Below, in pieces: positions 16,466 to 25,993 of a stretch of DNA of 64,000 nt. The stretch comes from Lysobacter_K sp043738095. Its GTDB lineage: Bacteria; Pseudomonadota; Gammaproteobacteria; Xanthomonadales; Xanthomonadaceae. Where the stretch lies: NCBI GenBank assembly GCA_043738095.1, contig JAYSZI010000012.1:62001-126000 (forward strand), given 5' to 3'. A program made the position numbers and the translations under genes. Numbering within the stretch: position 1 is the first letter of the stretch; every line of letters begins with the position of its first letter. The notes below the pieces were generated by a model, which made no database searches, was not told the DNA's origin, and saw only the letters and a program-made list of their open reading frames with translations.

Positions 16466-17833
16466 CTAGGTGGGGACCTGACCGTCCTCAAGCAAGGCCT
16501 GGGCGTGTTCGTCGCTTTCGAGCAGCGGCCGCAGCGCTTCGCCGTGCGCCTGGGCGAACAATCGCTGCAGGTCGGCAATGGCCAGATCGACCTGCAGGAT
16601 CCAGCCATGCTCGTCGACCTCCTCGCCACGAACCGCCTCAAGTTCGTGCAGACGGGCGCGCAGGCGGGCCGCGCCAGACGGCAGCCGCACTTCGCCGACG
16701 ACATGGCGCAGCGCTAGGGCTTCGGCGATGGCCTCGCGCAACAACTCCATGCCGACGCCGTCACGCGCAGACAACCACACGCGCTGGCGGCCTTCGCCGG
16801 GGTGATCGTGGCGCGGCTCCATAGTGAGCCGATCATCCTCAGCACTGAGCTCGTCGGAGTGTCGAAGGACGCGGTCGATCTTGTTGAACACCAGCACCTG
16901 TGGGATCTCGCCAGCGCCGATCTCGTTGAGCACCGCGTCGACCTGGGCGATGCGGTCGTTGCGCAACGGATCGGCGGCGTCGACCACGTGCAGCAGCAGA
17001 TCGGCCTCACGCGCTTCGGACAGGGTTGAGCGGAACGCCGCCACGAGTTCGTGCGGCAGCTCGCGCACGAAGCCGACCGTGTCAGCCAGCACCACGCCGC
17101 CGCCGGACAACTCGATGCGGCGCACAGTCGGGTCGAGCGTGGCAAACAGCTGATCAGCCACGTAGGCATCGGAGCTGGTCAACGCATTGAATAAGGTCGA
17201 TTTGCCGGCGTTGGTGTAGCCGACCAGGGCGACGCGCGGCAGCTCGCTGCGCATGCGCGCACGGCGCATCTGGGTGCGCTGCACTTCGACTTTCTCGAGG
17301 CGCTTCTGCAATTGCTCGAGGCGCTTCTGCAGCAATCGCCGGTCGGTTTCGAGCTGGGTTTCACCCGGCCCGCGCAAGCCGATCGAACCACCGCGTTGGC
17401 GCTCCAGGTGAGTCCAGCCGCGGATCAGCCGGGTCGCCATGTGCTTGAGCTGGGCGAGTTCGACCTGCAGCTTGCCTTCGGAACTGCGCGCGCGCTGCGA
17501 GAAGATGTCGAGGATCAAGCCGGTGCGATCGACCACGCGGCGTTCGAGCACGCGCTCGAGATTACGCTCCTGGCCTGGCGACAGCGGATGGTTGACGAGG
17601 ATCAGGTCGGCTCCCATCGCGTCGGCCGCGGCCTTGACCTCTTCGAGCTTGCCGCTGCCGATCAGCATCGCCGCGTTGGGGCGGTCAACTCGCGCGGTCA
17701 GTTCCGCCACGACGGTCGCGCCGGCCGAACGGGCGAGGTCAGCGAATTCTTCCATCGCGCCGTCATCGGCCCCACCGCCAGCGCGGGGGTGGATCAGCAG
17801 GGCGTTCTCGCCCTTTTCTTTGCGGTCAAACAA
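16466..17833 (-). CDS. hflX: Ribosome-associated GTPase HflX
   Basis: This 455-residue GTPase splits stalled or hibernating 70S ribosomes after stress. The N-terminal HflX-specific domain ends in RGWTHLERQRGG and GLRGPGETQLETDRR (about 139-165). A coiled segment follows, then the G domain with P-loop GYTNAGKST at 205-213, DTVGF (G3) and NKID (G4). The C-terminal ~100 residues are less conserved. It is located between hfq and hflK as in E. coli. The ATG is 76 bp after the hfq stop. Confidence 0.95.
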   Translation of the reverse strand: MFDRKEKGENALLIHPRAGGGADDGAMEEFADLARSAGATVVAELTARVDRPNAAMLIGSGKLEEVKAAADAMGADLILVNHPLSPGQERNLERVLERRVVDRTGLILDIFSQRARSSEGKLQVELAQLKHMATRLIRGWTHLERQRGGSIGLRGPGETQLETDRRLLQKRLEQLQKRLEKVEVQRTQMRRARMRSELPRVALVGYTNAGKSTLFNALTSSDAYVADQLFATLDPTVRRIELSGGGVVLADTVGFVRELPHELVAAFRSTLSEAREADLLLHVVDAADPLRNDRIAQVDAVLNEIGAGEIPQVLVFNKIDRVLRHSDELSAEDDRLTMEPRHDHPGEGRQRVWLSARDGVGMELLREAIAEALALRHVVGEVRLPSGAARLRARLHELEAVRGEEVDEHGWILQVDLAIADLQRLFAQAHGEALRPLLESDEHAQALLEDGQVPT

Positions 17834-17909
17834 GGGCGCGGTTCTCCGGGAGGCGTGGCGTGGTCATACCAGCGAAATGGTGCCGGAACGACCGAACGCA
17901 AGTGCAACC

Positions 17910-18200
17910 TCACTCGGTCTCGTCGTGGGCCTCTTCGCCGTCGTCATCGCCACCCTCGTCGCCGGGCTGGACGTAGCCGCCGCCGGGGCCGATGCGCACG
18001 TTGCGCGCGGGCACCACGGTCGAAATGGCGTGCTTGTAGACCATCTGGCTGACGGTGCTGCGCAACAGCACCACGAACTGGTCGAACGACTCGATCGTGC
18101 CCTGCAACTTGATGCCGTTGACCAAGTACACGGAGACCGGCACGCGTTCGCGGCGCAGCGCGTTCAGGAAAGGATCCTGCAAAGATTGCCCCTTGGACAT
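17910..18200 (-). CDS. hfq: RNA chaperone Hfq
   Basis: Hfq is a hexameric Sm-like protein that pairs small RNAs with mRNAs. The 96-residue product has the full Sm core: Q-loop MSKGQSLQDPFLN, KLQGTIESFDQFVVLL (Sm1) and YKHAISTVVP (Sm2, about residues 55-64). The C-terminal tail (PGDEGGDDDGEEAHDETE) is short and strongly acidic, an arrangement known to act on RNA release. It is placed between miaA and hflX in the conserved order. The miaA-hfq gap of 228 bp may hold a promoter, but none was fixed. Confidence 0.98.
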   Translation of the reverse strand: MSKGQSLQDPFLNALRRERVPVSVYLVNGIKLQGTIESFDQFVVLLRSTVSQMVYKHAISTVVPARNVRIGPGGGYVQPGDEGGDDDGEEAHDETE

Positions 18201-18428
18201 CGAATTTCCCCAGCTTGGTTTCTAGTATGGTGATGACTCGGGTGATTGCTGTGCGGTTGATCCGTTTCGAGTGCCGCATCGCTAATCGCTGTCCCCACAG
18301 CGGCGGTGGCTCGATGGTAGCGCAAGTACATGCGACCGATCTGGGCATGGGTGCACGTCGCAGCGATTTGGTAGCACGTCCGGTGAACAGCGGCGCCGGG
18401 GACTGAAAATCCCGTGCAAGCCGGCCCA

Positions 18429-19415
18429 TCAGCTCGGCGCGTGGGTACCGGCCGGGTGAAACATCGCGAGCGAGCGCTCCAGCGCCGCACGCTGCGTGGC
18501 CGGATCGAACCATTGCGCGTCGAGTTCCCCGCGTAGCCAGGTGAGTTGGCGCTTGGCCAGCTGCCGGGTGGCGAAGATCGCGTGGTCGTGGAATGTCCGG
18601 GCGTCGGTGGCGCCGGCAAGGTGCTCCCACGCTTGCCGGTAGCCGACGGCCCGCAGGGCCGGCAGTTCCAGTGGTTGCGGGTGCGCCTGGATCTGCGCCA
18701 GCGCGCGCAGGTGCTGAACTTCATCGAGAAATCCCGCGGCCAGCATCACATCGAATCGCTGCGCAATGCGCGTATGCAGCACCGTGCGATCGGCCGGCGC
18801 CAGCACCAGCTTGAGCACGCGAAACGGCAGCCGCGGGCGCGCATCCGGGGTGCGATGCCAGTCGCTGAGCGTGCGGCCCGACAACCGGAACACCTCAAGC
18901 GCGCGCTGGATCCGCTGGGCGTCGGTGGCATGGATGCGCGCGGCCGCTACCGGATCGATCACCGCCAGTTCGGCGTGCAGCGCACCCCAACTGCGCGTGG
19001 CAGCCTCGGCTTCGAGCTGCATGCGCATCGCCGGGTCGGCTTGCGGCATCGGTGACAGCCCCTGCAGCAATGCATGGAAGTACAGGCCGGTGCCGCCGGC
19101 GAGGATCGGCAACTTGCCGCGCGCGACGATCTCGTCCATCGCGTGGCGTGCATCGGCGGCGAACTCGGCGGCCGAGTACGACTGCCACGGCACGCGCAAA
19201 TCGATCATGTGATGCCGTACTTGCGCGCGCTCGGTCGCGGTGGGTTTGGCTGCACCTATGTCGAGGCCGCGATAGACCAGCGCCGAATCGACGCTGACGA
19301 TTTCGCCGCCCAGACGTTGCGCCCATTCCAGCGCGAGCGCGCTTTTTCCCGACGCGGTCGGGCCCATGAGCGCAATGGCAAGCGGTCGCCGGTCGGCGCG
19401 GTCCACGTGGCTCAC
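18429..19415 (-). CDS. miaA: tRNA dimethylallyltransferase
   Basis: MiaA adds an isopentenyl group to A37 of tRNAs that read UNN codons. The 328-residue protein has the P-loop GPTASGKSALALE at residues 18-30, the DSALVYRGLDIG substrate motif near 42-53, and GGTGLYFHALLQG near 106-118. The C-terminal part carries the tRNA-contact segment FATRQLAKRQLTWLRG. Length is near the family value (about 310-320). It is upstream of hfq on the same strand, and 12 bp separate it from the end of the upstream symporter gene. Confidence 0.95.
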   Translation of the reverse strand: MSHVDRADRRPLAIALMGPTASGKSALALEWAQRLGGEIVSVDSALVYRGLDIGAAKPTATERAQVRHHMIDLRVPWQSYSAAEFAADARHAMDEIVARGKLPILAGGTGLYFHALLQGLSPMPQADPAMRMQLEAEAATRSWGALHAELAVIDPVAAARIHATDAQRIQRALEVFRLSGRTLSDWHRTPDARPRLPFRVLKLVLAPADRTVLHTRIAQRFDVMLAAGFLDEVQHLRALAQIQAHPQPLELPALRAVGYRQAWEHLAGATDARTFHDHAIFATRQLAKRQLTWLRGELDAQWFDPATQRAALERSLAMFHPAGTHAPS

Positions 19416-19427
19416 ACCCGGCGGTGA

Positions 19428-20921
19428 TCAGTAGCCGTTTTCATGCAGCGTCAGCCGCACCTGCTCGTGGGTGATCTGCACCTCGGTCGGCGGCGGCGCA
19501 TCGAGCAAGCTCGCGACCACGATCGCCACGGTCGCGGCGATAAAGCCCGGCACCATTTCGTACAACGCGCTGCCGGTGTACTGCCACAGGATCACCGTGA
19601 GTGCTCCGACGACCATGCCGGCGAGCGCGCCGTTGCGCGTCATCCGCTGCCAGAACAGCGACAGCAGCACCACCGGCCCGAACGCCGCGCCGAAGCCCGC
19701 CCACGCGTAGCTCACCAGGCCGAGCACGCGGCTTTCTGGGTCCGACGCAATGCCGATTGCGACCAGCGCCACCGCCAGTACCGCCGCCCGCCCGACCCAG
19801 ACCAGTTCGCGCTGCGAGGCATTCTTACGCAAGAAACCCTTATAGAAGTCTTCGGTCAATGCGCTCGAGCACACCAGCAGCTGGCACGACAGCGTGCTCA
19901 TGATCGCGGCCAGGATCGCTGACAGCAGCACCCCGGCGACCCAGGGATTGAACAGCTGCTCCGACAACGAAATGAACACGCGCTCGGCGTTCGCCGTCAC
20001 CGGGCCGGCGTCCTGCGGATGCGCGGCGTAGTGGGCGATACCGAAGAAACCTACGGCCATCGCACCCAGCAAGCACAGCACCATCCAGGTCATGCCGATG
20101 CGGCGGGCCTTGGGAATCGTGGCCAAATTATCGGCCGCCATGAAGCGCGCGAGGATGTGCGGCTGGCCGAAATACCCCAGACCCCATGCGAGCAGCGAGA
20201 CGATGCCGACCACGCCAAGCTCGCCGCCCTTGAACCAGTCGAGCTTGGCCGGATCGACCTGCTCGATCAGTGCCAGGCTCGACTGCAGGCCACCGTTGCT
20301 AAGCACCACCACCACCGGCGCCAGCACCAGCGCGAAGATCATCAGCGTCGCCTGCACGGTGTCAGTCCAGCTGACCGCGAGGAAGCCACCGATCAGCGTG
20401 TAGGCGATCGTGACCGCGGCGCCCCACCACAGCGCCTGCGCGTATGGCAGGCCGAACACGCTCTCGAACAATCGTGCACCCGCGACGATGCCCGAGGCGC
20501 AGTACACGGCGAAGAACACCAGGATCACCAACGCCGACAGGATGCGCAGGATGCGGCTGGTGTCGGCAAAGCGGTGAGTGAAATAGTCCGGCAAGGTCAA
20601 TGCGTTGTGCGTGCGCTCGGTGTACACCCGCAGCGGCCCGGCGACGAAGCGCCAGTTGCACCACGCGCCCGCGATCAGGCCGAACGCGATCCAGGCCTCC
20701 GACAAGCCACCCAAGTACATCGCACCGGGCAAACCCATCAGCAGCCAGCCGCTCATGTCGGACGCGCCCGCCGACAACGCGGTGACGTAGCTGCCCAACG
20801 AACGACCGCCGAGGATGTAGTCGTCGAAGTCGTGGGTCGAGCGCCAGGCGACGAATCCAATCACGATCATCGCGAGCAGATAGATCGAGAACGTCACGAG
20901 CAAAGGCGTGCTGGCGGTCAT
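19428..20921 (-). CDS. putP: Sodium/proline symporter
   Basis: This 497-residue sodium:solute symporter (SSS family) has about 13 transmembrane segments spread over the whole length. Diagnostic stretches are FDDYILGGRSLG near 32-43 and SAGASDMSGWLLMGLPG near 50-66, the sodium/proline-binding region of PutP. GGFLAVSWTDTVQA near 185 is also conserved. It imports proline for osmoprotection or catabolism at the inner membrane. It lies 12 bp upstream of miaA, so read-through is possible. The end is a short hydrophilic tail. Confidence 0.92.
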   Translation of the reverse strand: MTASTPLLVTFSIYLLAMIVIGFVAWRSTHDFDDYILGGRSLGSYVTALSAGASDMSGWLLMGLPGAMYLGGLSEAWIAFGLIAGAWCNWRFVAGPLRVYTERTHNALTLPDYFTHRFADTSRILRILSALVILVFFAVYCASGIVAGARLFESVFGLPYAQALWWGAAVTIAYTLIGGFLAVSWTDTVQATLMIFALVLAPVVVVLSNGGLQSSLALIEQVDPAKLDWFKGGELGVVGIVSLLAWGLGYFGQPHILARFMAADNLATIPKARRIGMTWMVLCLLGAMAVGFFGIAHYAAHPQDAGPVTANAERVFISLSEQLFNPWVAGVLLSAILAAIMSTLSCQLLVCSSALTEDFYKGFLRKNASQRELVWVGRAAVLAVALVAIGIASDPESRVLGLVSYAWAGFGAAFGPVVLLSLFWQRMTRNGALAGMVVGALTVILWQYTGSALYEMVPGFIAATVAIVVASLLDAPPPTEVQITHEQVRLTLHENGY

Positions 20922-20992
20922 GCAGATGTCCTGGGCCCGGCGATCGGGCCACTCCCCGAAGCAAGCTTACCGCGACGGGCAATTTGGCTGCG

Positions 20993-21020
20993 GGTGCGCG
21001 GGTGCGCGGGTGCGCGGGCC
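20993..21020 (+). repeat. Short tandem repeat (GTGCGCGG units)
   Basis: About three consecutive copies of an 8-bp GTGCGCGG unit follow a related CTGCGG word. It lies upstream of putP. It looks like a slippage tract. Confidence 0.7.
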
Positions 21021-21283
21021 GCGAGGTCGAGGAAGGAGGCCCGATTGTGTAAGTGGTGGATCGCTTACGGGCCAGCGACTCACTGGCTGACCCTACGAGG
21101 GCCGGAGGGTTGGGACGGATGGTCTGAGCTGGTGCCCGCAGCCTTACCTATCACCGCCCTGGACTTCCGCTCGACAGGAAGGAGAACACCCACAACGAAT
21201 TTTCCTTCCTCATTCCACGTATGGGCGAGGCATCGTAGTAACAGAGCAAGATCATTTTGTCGCTGGCGGGCATCCCTCTCTTT

Positions 21284-21345
21284 GCGTCATGCCCGCGAAC
21301 GCGGGGATCCAGCGCCCCTGTCTTACCCGCGTTTCCCCCGCACGA
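21284..21345. repeat. GTCATGCCCGCG-type intergenic repeat, copy 2 (one half degenerate)
   Basis: GCGTCATGCCCGCGAACGCG followed by GGGATCCAG repeats the arm seen at 14102-14129. The opposite arm (about 21325-21345) is degraded. Confidence 0.65.
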
Positions 21346-21732
21346 TGATCCGGGCGCGCCCGCGGCGCGTCCGGAATGGATGAGTGCCGCGCCAGCTGCA
21401 ACCACGACACTGGCCAATATTTGACCAACCCAACGCGATGCCACGCCCGGCTTGGGTCTGCGGGCGTTATCCACAACTTGGCAGGGAACGTTGTCCACAG
21501 CGCCTGTGCACAACGCCGCAGGCGGGTGGTCAACATTTAGCCACCTGCTGGCGCGCCCGCAACAGCACGCGGGTCGCATTCTTGAGATGCCTATTTGAAC
21601 CGTTACAACGGGGCGCTTGGAAGGCCGCCCTGGATGCCGTCTTCTGAGAAGCTTTGCGCTTTTGCGAATTGCCGCGACAACCCGGTCAGAGCGCTCTCAT
21701 TTAAATTCGAGTGTTCGCTGCAACGAGGGATA

Positions 21733-22632
21733 TCAGTCTTCGTCCGGCCACCGCATCGTCGTGGCTGCAGCCTTTGTCCTCGGAATCGACTGCGCGGCCA
21801 CCGCGTGCCACACCGCCAACGCATCGACCGTGGCGGCGACATCGTGCACACGTAGCAACAGCGCGCCCCGTTGCGCCGCGATCAGATGCGCTGCGACCGA
21901 ACCATGCACGCGCTCGCGTGGATCGTCGCGGCCAGTGAGGTCGCCGATGCTTTTCTTGCGCGACAAACCAGCAAGCACCGGCACGCCGAGCTCGTTGAAG
22001 CGTTGTAGTTGCGCCAACAGCGTGAGGTTGTGCGCGAGCGTCTTGCCGAAACCGAATCCGGGATCGACGATGATCTTCTTCTTGGCGATGCCGGCCATCT
22101 CCGCGGCGAAAATGCGCTCGGCCAGGAAGCGATGCACTTGCGCCACGACATCGTCGTACTCCGGCGCGGCCTGCATCGACCGCGGCTCGCCCTGCATGTG
22201 CATCAGCACGACCGGCACCCCAAGCGCCGCCGCCATATCGAGCGCACCGTCGCGACGGAGCGCATAGACATCGTTGATCATGCCGGCGCCGGCGGCGACG
22301 GCGGCGCGCATCACCTCGGGCTTGGAGGTGTCGACGCTGATCGGCAGCGCTGTTTCGCGGGCGAGGCGCTCGATCACTGGAATCACACGCCGCAATTCCT
22401 CGTCGGCGTCGACCGCATCGGCACCAGGCCGGGTCGATTCGCCCCCGACGTCGAGCACGTCGGCGCCTGCAGCCGCGAGTTGCAAGCCGTGCGCAACGGC
22501 TGCCTCCAGGGTGTCGTGTGCACCACCGTCGGAGAACGAATCCGGGGTGACATTGACGATGCCCATCACCCGCGGCCGGTCGAGTGTCAGCACACGCCCG
22601 TTGCAGTCCAATTGCGGCGCAAGTTCAAACAT
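21733..22632 (-). CDS. folP: Dihydropteroate synthase
   Basis: FolP condenses 6-hydroxymethyl-dihydropterin pyrophosphate with p-aminobenzoate in folate synthesis and is the sulfonamide target. The 299-residue TIM barrel shows GIVNVTPDSFSDGG near 24-37, GGESTRPGA near 63-71, DPGFGFGKT and a C-terminal RVHD motif. The start at 22632 shares a base with the stop of the small membrane gene upstream (TGATG), indicating coupling. An upstream extension of the frame overlaps that gene and is rejected. Downstream of ftsH, as in many gammaproteobacteria. Confidence 0.95.
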   Translation of the reverse strand: MFELAPQLDCNGRVLTLDRPRVMGIVNVTPDSFSDGGAHDTLEAAVAHGLQLAAAGADVLDVGGESTRPGADAVDADEELRRVIPVIERLARETALPISVDTSKPEVMRAAVAAGAGMINDVYALRRDGALDMAAALGVPVVLMHMQGEPRSMQAAPEYDDVVAQVHRFLAERIFAAEMAGIAKKKIIVDPGFGFGKTLAHNLTLLAQLQRFNELGVPVLAGLSRKKSIGDLTGRDDPRERVHGSVAAHLIAAQRGALLLRVHDVAATVDALAVWHAVAAQSIPRTKAAATTMRWPDED

Positions 22633-22817
22633 CACTGACGCTCCTTCTGCCGGGCAATGCCCACGCCAGCCATCACCAGCCAGACGCACGCCAGTACCGT
22701 GCCAATGCCGGCAAACGTGCGCAGTTCGCCCCACCACCAGCCCAACAGCGGAAACAGCAGCAACGCCAGCAGCGCCGCCAGTAATAACCGTCTGATCGCT
22801 AGTGCCGACGACGTCAT
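22632..22817 (-). CDS. Small two-helix membrane protein between ftsH and folP
   Basis: This 61-residue protein has two hydrophobic helices (LLLAALLALLLFPLLGWWW and FAGIGTVLACVWLVMAGVGIA) and a basic tail. ATG 22817 is chosen because the frame upstream (to 22898) runs through the ftsH terminator at 22831-22858. It overlaps the folP start by one base, so it is coupled to folP. No known function is recognised. It may be a lineage-specific accessory of the ftsH-folP cluster. Confidence 0.6.
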   Translation of the reverse strand: MTSSALAIRRLLLAALLALLLFPLLGWWWGELRTFAGIGTVLACVWLVMAGVGIARQKERQ

Positions 22818-22830
22818 CGTGCCACCAAAG

Positions 22831-22858
22831 AAAAGGCCAGAGCGGACTCTGGCCTTTT
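22831..22858 (-). terminator. Rho-independent terminator after ftsH
   Basis: Perfect 12-bp arms AAAAGGCCAGAG and CTCTGGCCTTTT enclose a 4-nt loop, about 45 bp after the ftsH stop on the minus strand. Confidence 0.85.
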
Positions 22859-22903
22859 CGATATCGCTAAGCAACCAGACACGTTGCCCTGCCTGCAAGG
22901 CGC

Positions 22904-24802
22904 TCAGGTCTGCGCCGCAGGCCCACCGATCGCACCCGGGCGACCGCGATCGTCCTTGGATGTCTTGCCCGACTTCACCCAGTCGGCGGGCAGGCCCGGG
23001 GCGCGCCCGGCCATGATGTTGTCGATCTGAGCCGCGTCGATAGTCTCGTACTGCAGCAATGCATCCGCCATCACCTGCAGCTTGTCGAGATTGTCCTTCA
23101 GGATCTGGGTTGTCCGCTCGTAAGCTTTGTCGAGAATATTGCGCACGACTTCGTCAATCTTCCGCGCGGTTTCGTCCGAAACGCTCTTGTGCTGGGTCAC
23201 TGATCGTCCCAGGAAGACTTCATCCTCTTCTTCGCCATAGGTGACCGGCCCGAGCTCTGACAGGCCCCATTTGGTGACCATGCTGCGTGCCATCTTCGTC
23301 GCGCGCTCGATGTCGTTGCTGGCGCCGGTGGTCACCATATCCGCACCGAAGATCAGCTCCTCGGCGACGCGGCCGCCGTACAACGAGCACAGTCGGCTTT
23401 CGATATTGATCTTGTTGTAGCTGTATCGATCGCCTTCCGGCAGGTACATGGTCACCCCGAGGGCGCGACCGCGCGGAATGATCGTGACCTTGTAGACCGG
23501 GTCGTGATCGGGCACGAGACGCCCGACGATCGCATGGCCGGCTTCGTGGAAAGCGGTATTGCGCTTCTCCTCTTCACTCATCGCCATCGAACGGTTTTCG
23601 GTGCCCATCATGATCTTGTCGCGGGCCTTGTCGAAATGCTCCATGCGCACGTCCTTGCCGTTCTCGCGCGCAGCGAACAACGCCGCCTCGTTGACGAGGT
23701 TGGCCAAGTCGGCACCGGAGAAACCCGGCGTGCCGCGCGCGATCGTCATCGGTTCAACGTCGTCCGACAACGGCACTTTGCGCATGTGGACCTTGAGGAT
23801 CTGCTCGCGACCACGAACGTCGGGCAGGCCGACGGTAACCTGGCGATCGAAACGGCCCGGCCGCAGCAGCGCCGGATCGAGCACGTCGGGCCGGTTGGTC
23901 GCAGCGATCACGATCACGCCCTCGCCGCCCTCGAACCCGTCCATCTCGACCAGCAGCTGATTGAGGGTCTGCTCGCGTTCGTCGTGACCGCCGCCAAGTC
24001 CGGCGCCGCGATGGCGGCCGACGGCGTCAATCTCGTCGATGAAGATGATGCACGGCGCATGCTTCTTGGCCTGCTCAAACATGTCACGCACGCGGCTGGC
24101 ACCGACGCCGACGAACATTTCGACGAAATCCGAACCGGAGATGCTGAAGAACGGCACCTTGGCCTCACCGGCGATCGCACGTGCAAGCAGCGTCTTGCCG
24201 GTACCGGGTGGGCCGACCATCAGCACGCCGCGCGGAATCTTGCCACCAAGCTTCTGGAAGCGGGTCGGGTCACGCAGGAACTCGACCAGTTCGCCCACTT
24301 CCTCTTTGGCCTCGTCGCAACCTGCGACGTCGGCGAGGGTGACTTTGACGTCACTCTCGCCCTGCAACTTGGCGCGCGATTTGCCGAAGCTCATGGCGCC
24401 TTTGCTGCCGCCTTGCTGCATCTGCCGCATGAAGTAGATCCACACGCCGATCAGCAGGATCACCGGTAGGAAGTTGAACAGCACACTCCAGAACATCGAG
24501 CGTCCCGACGACGGCGGAGCCTGCTCGATCGCGACCTTGTGGTTGATCAACTCGTTAACCAGATCCTTGTCACCGGGGCTGTAGGTGGTGAACTTGCTGC
24601 CGTCCTTGCGCTCGCCGCTAATCGTGGTGCGATCCTCGTCGATCGTGACTTGCTTCACGCGATCGTTTTGGACCTGTTGCACGAACTGGTCATATGCGAG
24701 CGCCTCAGTCCCCGCCGCGCGCGGGCCGAACGCCTGGAATACCACCATCAGCACGACGGCGACGACGACCCAAAGCAGCAAATTTTTGGCCAAATCGTTC
24801 AT
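22904..24802 (-). CDS. ftsH: ATP-dependent zinc metalloprotease FtsH
   Basis: FtsH is the membrane-anchored AAA protease that degrades misfolded membrane proteins and regulators such as LpxC. The 632-residue protein has two N-terminal transmembrane helices (about 5-25 and 100-120) around a periplasmic domain. The AAA module follows, with Walker A GPPGTGKT, Walker B FIDEIDAVG and the SRH region, and then the zinc site HEAGH beginning at His419. Length is near E. coli FtsH. It follows rlmE on the minus strand by about 94 bp. HflK/HflC encoded at 14.4-16.4 kb are its expected partners. Confidence 0.98.
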   Translation of the reverse strand: MNDLAKNLLLWVVVAVVLMVVFQAFGPRAAGTEALAYDQFVQQVQNDRVKQVTIDEDRTTISGERKDGSKFTTYSPGDKDLVNELINHKVAIEQAPPSSGRSMFWSVLFNFLPVILLIGVWIYFMRQMQQGGSKGAMSFGKSRAKLQGESDVKVTLADVAGCDEAKEEVGELVEFLRDPTRFQKLGGKIPRGVLMVGPPGTGKTLLARAIAGEAKVPFFSISGSDFVEMFVGVGASRVRDMFEQAKKHAPCIIFIDEIDAVGRHRGAGLGGGHDEREQTLNQLLVEMDGFEGGEGVIVIAATNRPDVLDPALLRPGRFDRQVTVGLPDVRGREQILKVHMRKVPLSDDVEPMTIARGTPGFSGADLANLVNEAALFAARENGKDVRMEHFDKARDKIMMGTENRSMAMSEEEKRNTAFHEAGHAIVGRLVPDHDPVYKVTIIPRGRALGVTMYLPEGDRYSYNKINIESRLCSLYGGRVAEELIFGADMVTTGASNDIERATKMARSMVTKWGLSELGPVTYGEEEDEVFLGRSVTQHKSVSDETARKIDEVVRNILDKAYERTTQILKDNLDKLQVMADALLQYETIDAAQIDNIMAGRAPGLPADWVKSGKTSKDDRGRPGAIGGPAAQT

Positions 24803-24896
24803 TCAGTTATCTATCCGTTCGTGCCACAGGGTAAAAATTCGGCGGTCCGTACAACATCAACTCGTGAAACTTCAACTCTCGGCACCTTCGCACGCC

Positions 24897-25529
24897 CTAC
24901 TTCATGACCGCGCGTTTGCCCTGGGCCAGCGCGTACACCTCGGGCGATCGCTTGCGCGACGCTTCCGGCTTGCGGATCGACACCTTCGCATAGCGTCGGC
25001 GCAGCTCCTTCACGTAGTCGTCGAAGCCCACCCCCTGAAACAGCTTGATCAGGAAATTGCCGTCGGTCCGGAGGTGCTGGTCGGCGAATTCCATCGCCAG
25101 TTCACACAAATACATCGCTCGCGGCATGTCCACTGCCCCTACACCGCTCTTATTGGGGGCCATATCCGACAGCACAAGGTCCACCGGCTTGTCGCCCAAG
25201 GTCGCTACCAACTCCGATAGGACCGCATCGTCCCTGAAATCCCCCTGAAGGAATTCGACCCCCGCCAACGACGGCATCTCCAGGATGTCCAAGGCTATCA
25301 CCCGCCCGCTGTCGCCCAGCGCCTTGCGCACCCATTGCGACCAGCTCCCGGGAGCCGCGCCCAGATCGACCACCACCATGCCGGGCCTGAGCAGACGGTC
25401 ACGCTCCACCAGCTCCTCGAGCTTGTAGACGGCGCGCGACCGCAGCCCCTCGGCCTTTGCCTTCTTCACGAAGGGGTCGGAATGGTGTTCTTTCAGCCAA
25501 CGCTGGCTGCTGATGCTGCGGGTGGCCAT
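24897..25529 (-). CDS. rlmE: 23S rRNA (uridine-2'-O)-methyltransferase
   Basis: RlmE (FtsJ/RrmJ) methylates U2552 in the peptidyl-transferase A loop of 23S rRNA. The 210-residue product has the SAM motif VVDLGAAPGSWSQW near 55-68, the catalytic LSDMAPNKSG near 120-129, and a C-terminal KPEASRKRSPEVY. ATG 25529 starts MATRSISSQRW; an in-frame ATG five codons upstream (25544) is an alternative. It is upstream of ftsH and divergent from yhbY, as in E. coli. Confidence 0.96.
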   Translation of the reverse strand: MATRSISSQRWLKEHHSDPFVKKAKAEGLRSRAVYKLEELVERDRLLRPGMVVVDLGAAPGSWSQWVRKALGDSGRVIALDILEMPSLAGVEFLQGDFRDDAVLSELVATLGDKPVDLVLSDMAPNKSGVGAVDMPRAMYLCELAMEFADQHLRTDGNFLIKLFQGVGFDDYVKELRRRYAKVSIRKPEASRKRSPEVYALAQGKRAVMK

Positions 25530-25609
25530 GGTTTCGGAGCGCAAGACTGCAGGGCCTGGGGACCAGCATGATACCCTGCGGCCCCCGTATGACTTTGTTT
25601 GCGTGCCCG

Positions 25610-25915
25610 ATGCCCACTGTCCTGACTTCCGCCCAGACCCGATTCCTGCGCGGCCAGGCGCACGACCTCAAGGCCATGCTGCAGGTCGGCGGCAAAGGCA
25701 TCAGCGACACCCTGGTCGCTGAAATCGAGCTCGCGCTTGAGCACCATGAGCTGATCAAGATCAAGGTCAGCGCCGAAGACCACGATAGTCGCGACGCAAT
25801 GATCGAGCAGATCGTGGAGCGCACCCAAGCCGCATTAGTGCAGCGCATCGGACATACAGCGGTGCTGTATCGGGCCAGCAAGGACAAGCGCCAGATCGTG
25901 CTGCCGCGGGCTTAG
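25610..25915 (+). CDS. yhbY: Ribosome assembly RNA-binding protein YhbY
   Basis: This 101-residue CRM-domain protein associates with pre-50S particles. The conserved region includes FLRGQAHDLKAMLQVGGKGIS (residues 11-31, with the GxxG loop GGKG) and HELIKIKV. ATG 25610 (MPTVLTSAQTRF) is chosen; earlier codons in the frame overlap the rlmE promoter region. It is divergent from rlmE-ftsH with about 80 bp between starts, matching the common gammaproteobacterial arrangement. Confidence 0.92.
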   Translation: MPTVLTSAQTRFLRGQAHDLKAMLQVGGKGISDTLVAEIELALEHHELIKIKVSAEDHDSRDAMIEQIVERTQAALVQRIGHTAVLYRASKDKRQIVLPRA

Positions 25916-25993
25916 TGATCGGCGTTACCGCTGGTAAGCACCAGTAGCAGGATGAGCCCGGCGCTCGCTGGGATGAACGGCAAGGGCGAACCT

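Larger units (their letters stand above)
20922..21732. other. 811-bp intergenic region between putP and folP
   Basis: No convincing gene is seen. It contains a short GTGCGCGG tandem tract (20993-21020), a GTCATGCCCGCG-type repeat (21284-21345), and a stretch with several TTATCCACA/TTGTCCACAG-like words (about 21466-21510). Open frames here have no RBS or recognisable product. putP (start at 20921) reads away from this region on the minus strand, and the folP stop is at its far end. Confidence 0.6.

Noticed and set aside
20019..21383. 454-codon plus-strand frame over putP
   Set aside because: Shadow of the symporter gene with His/Arg/Gln-rich composition.
22818..22898. Longer start for the small membrane gene between ftsH and folP
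   Set aside because: It would translate through the ftsH terminator at 22831-22858.
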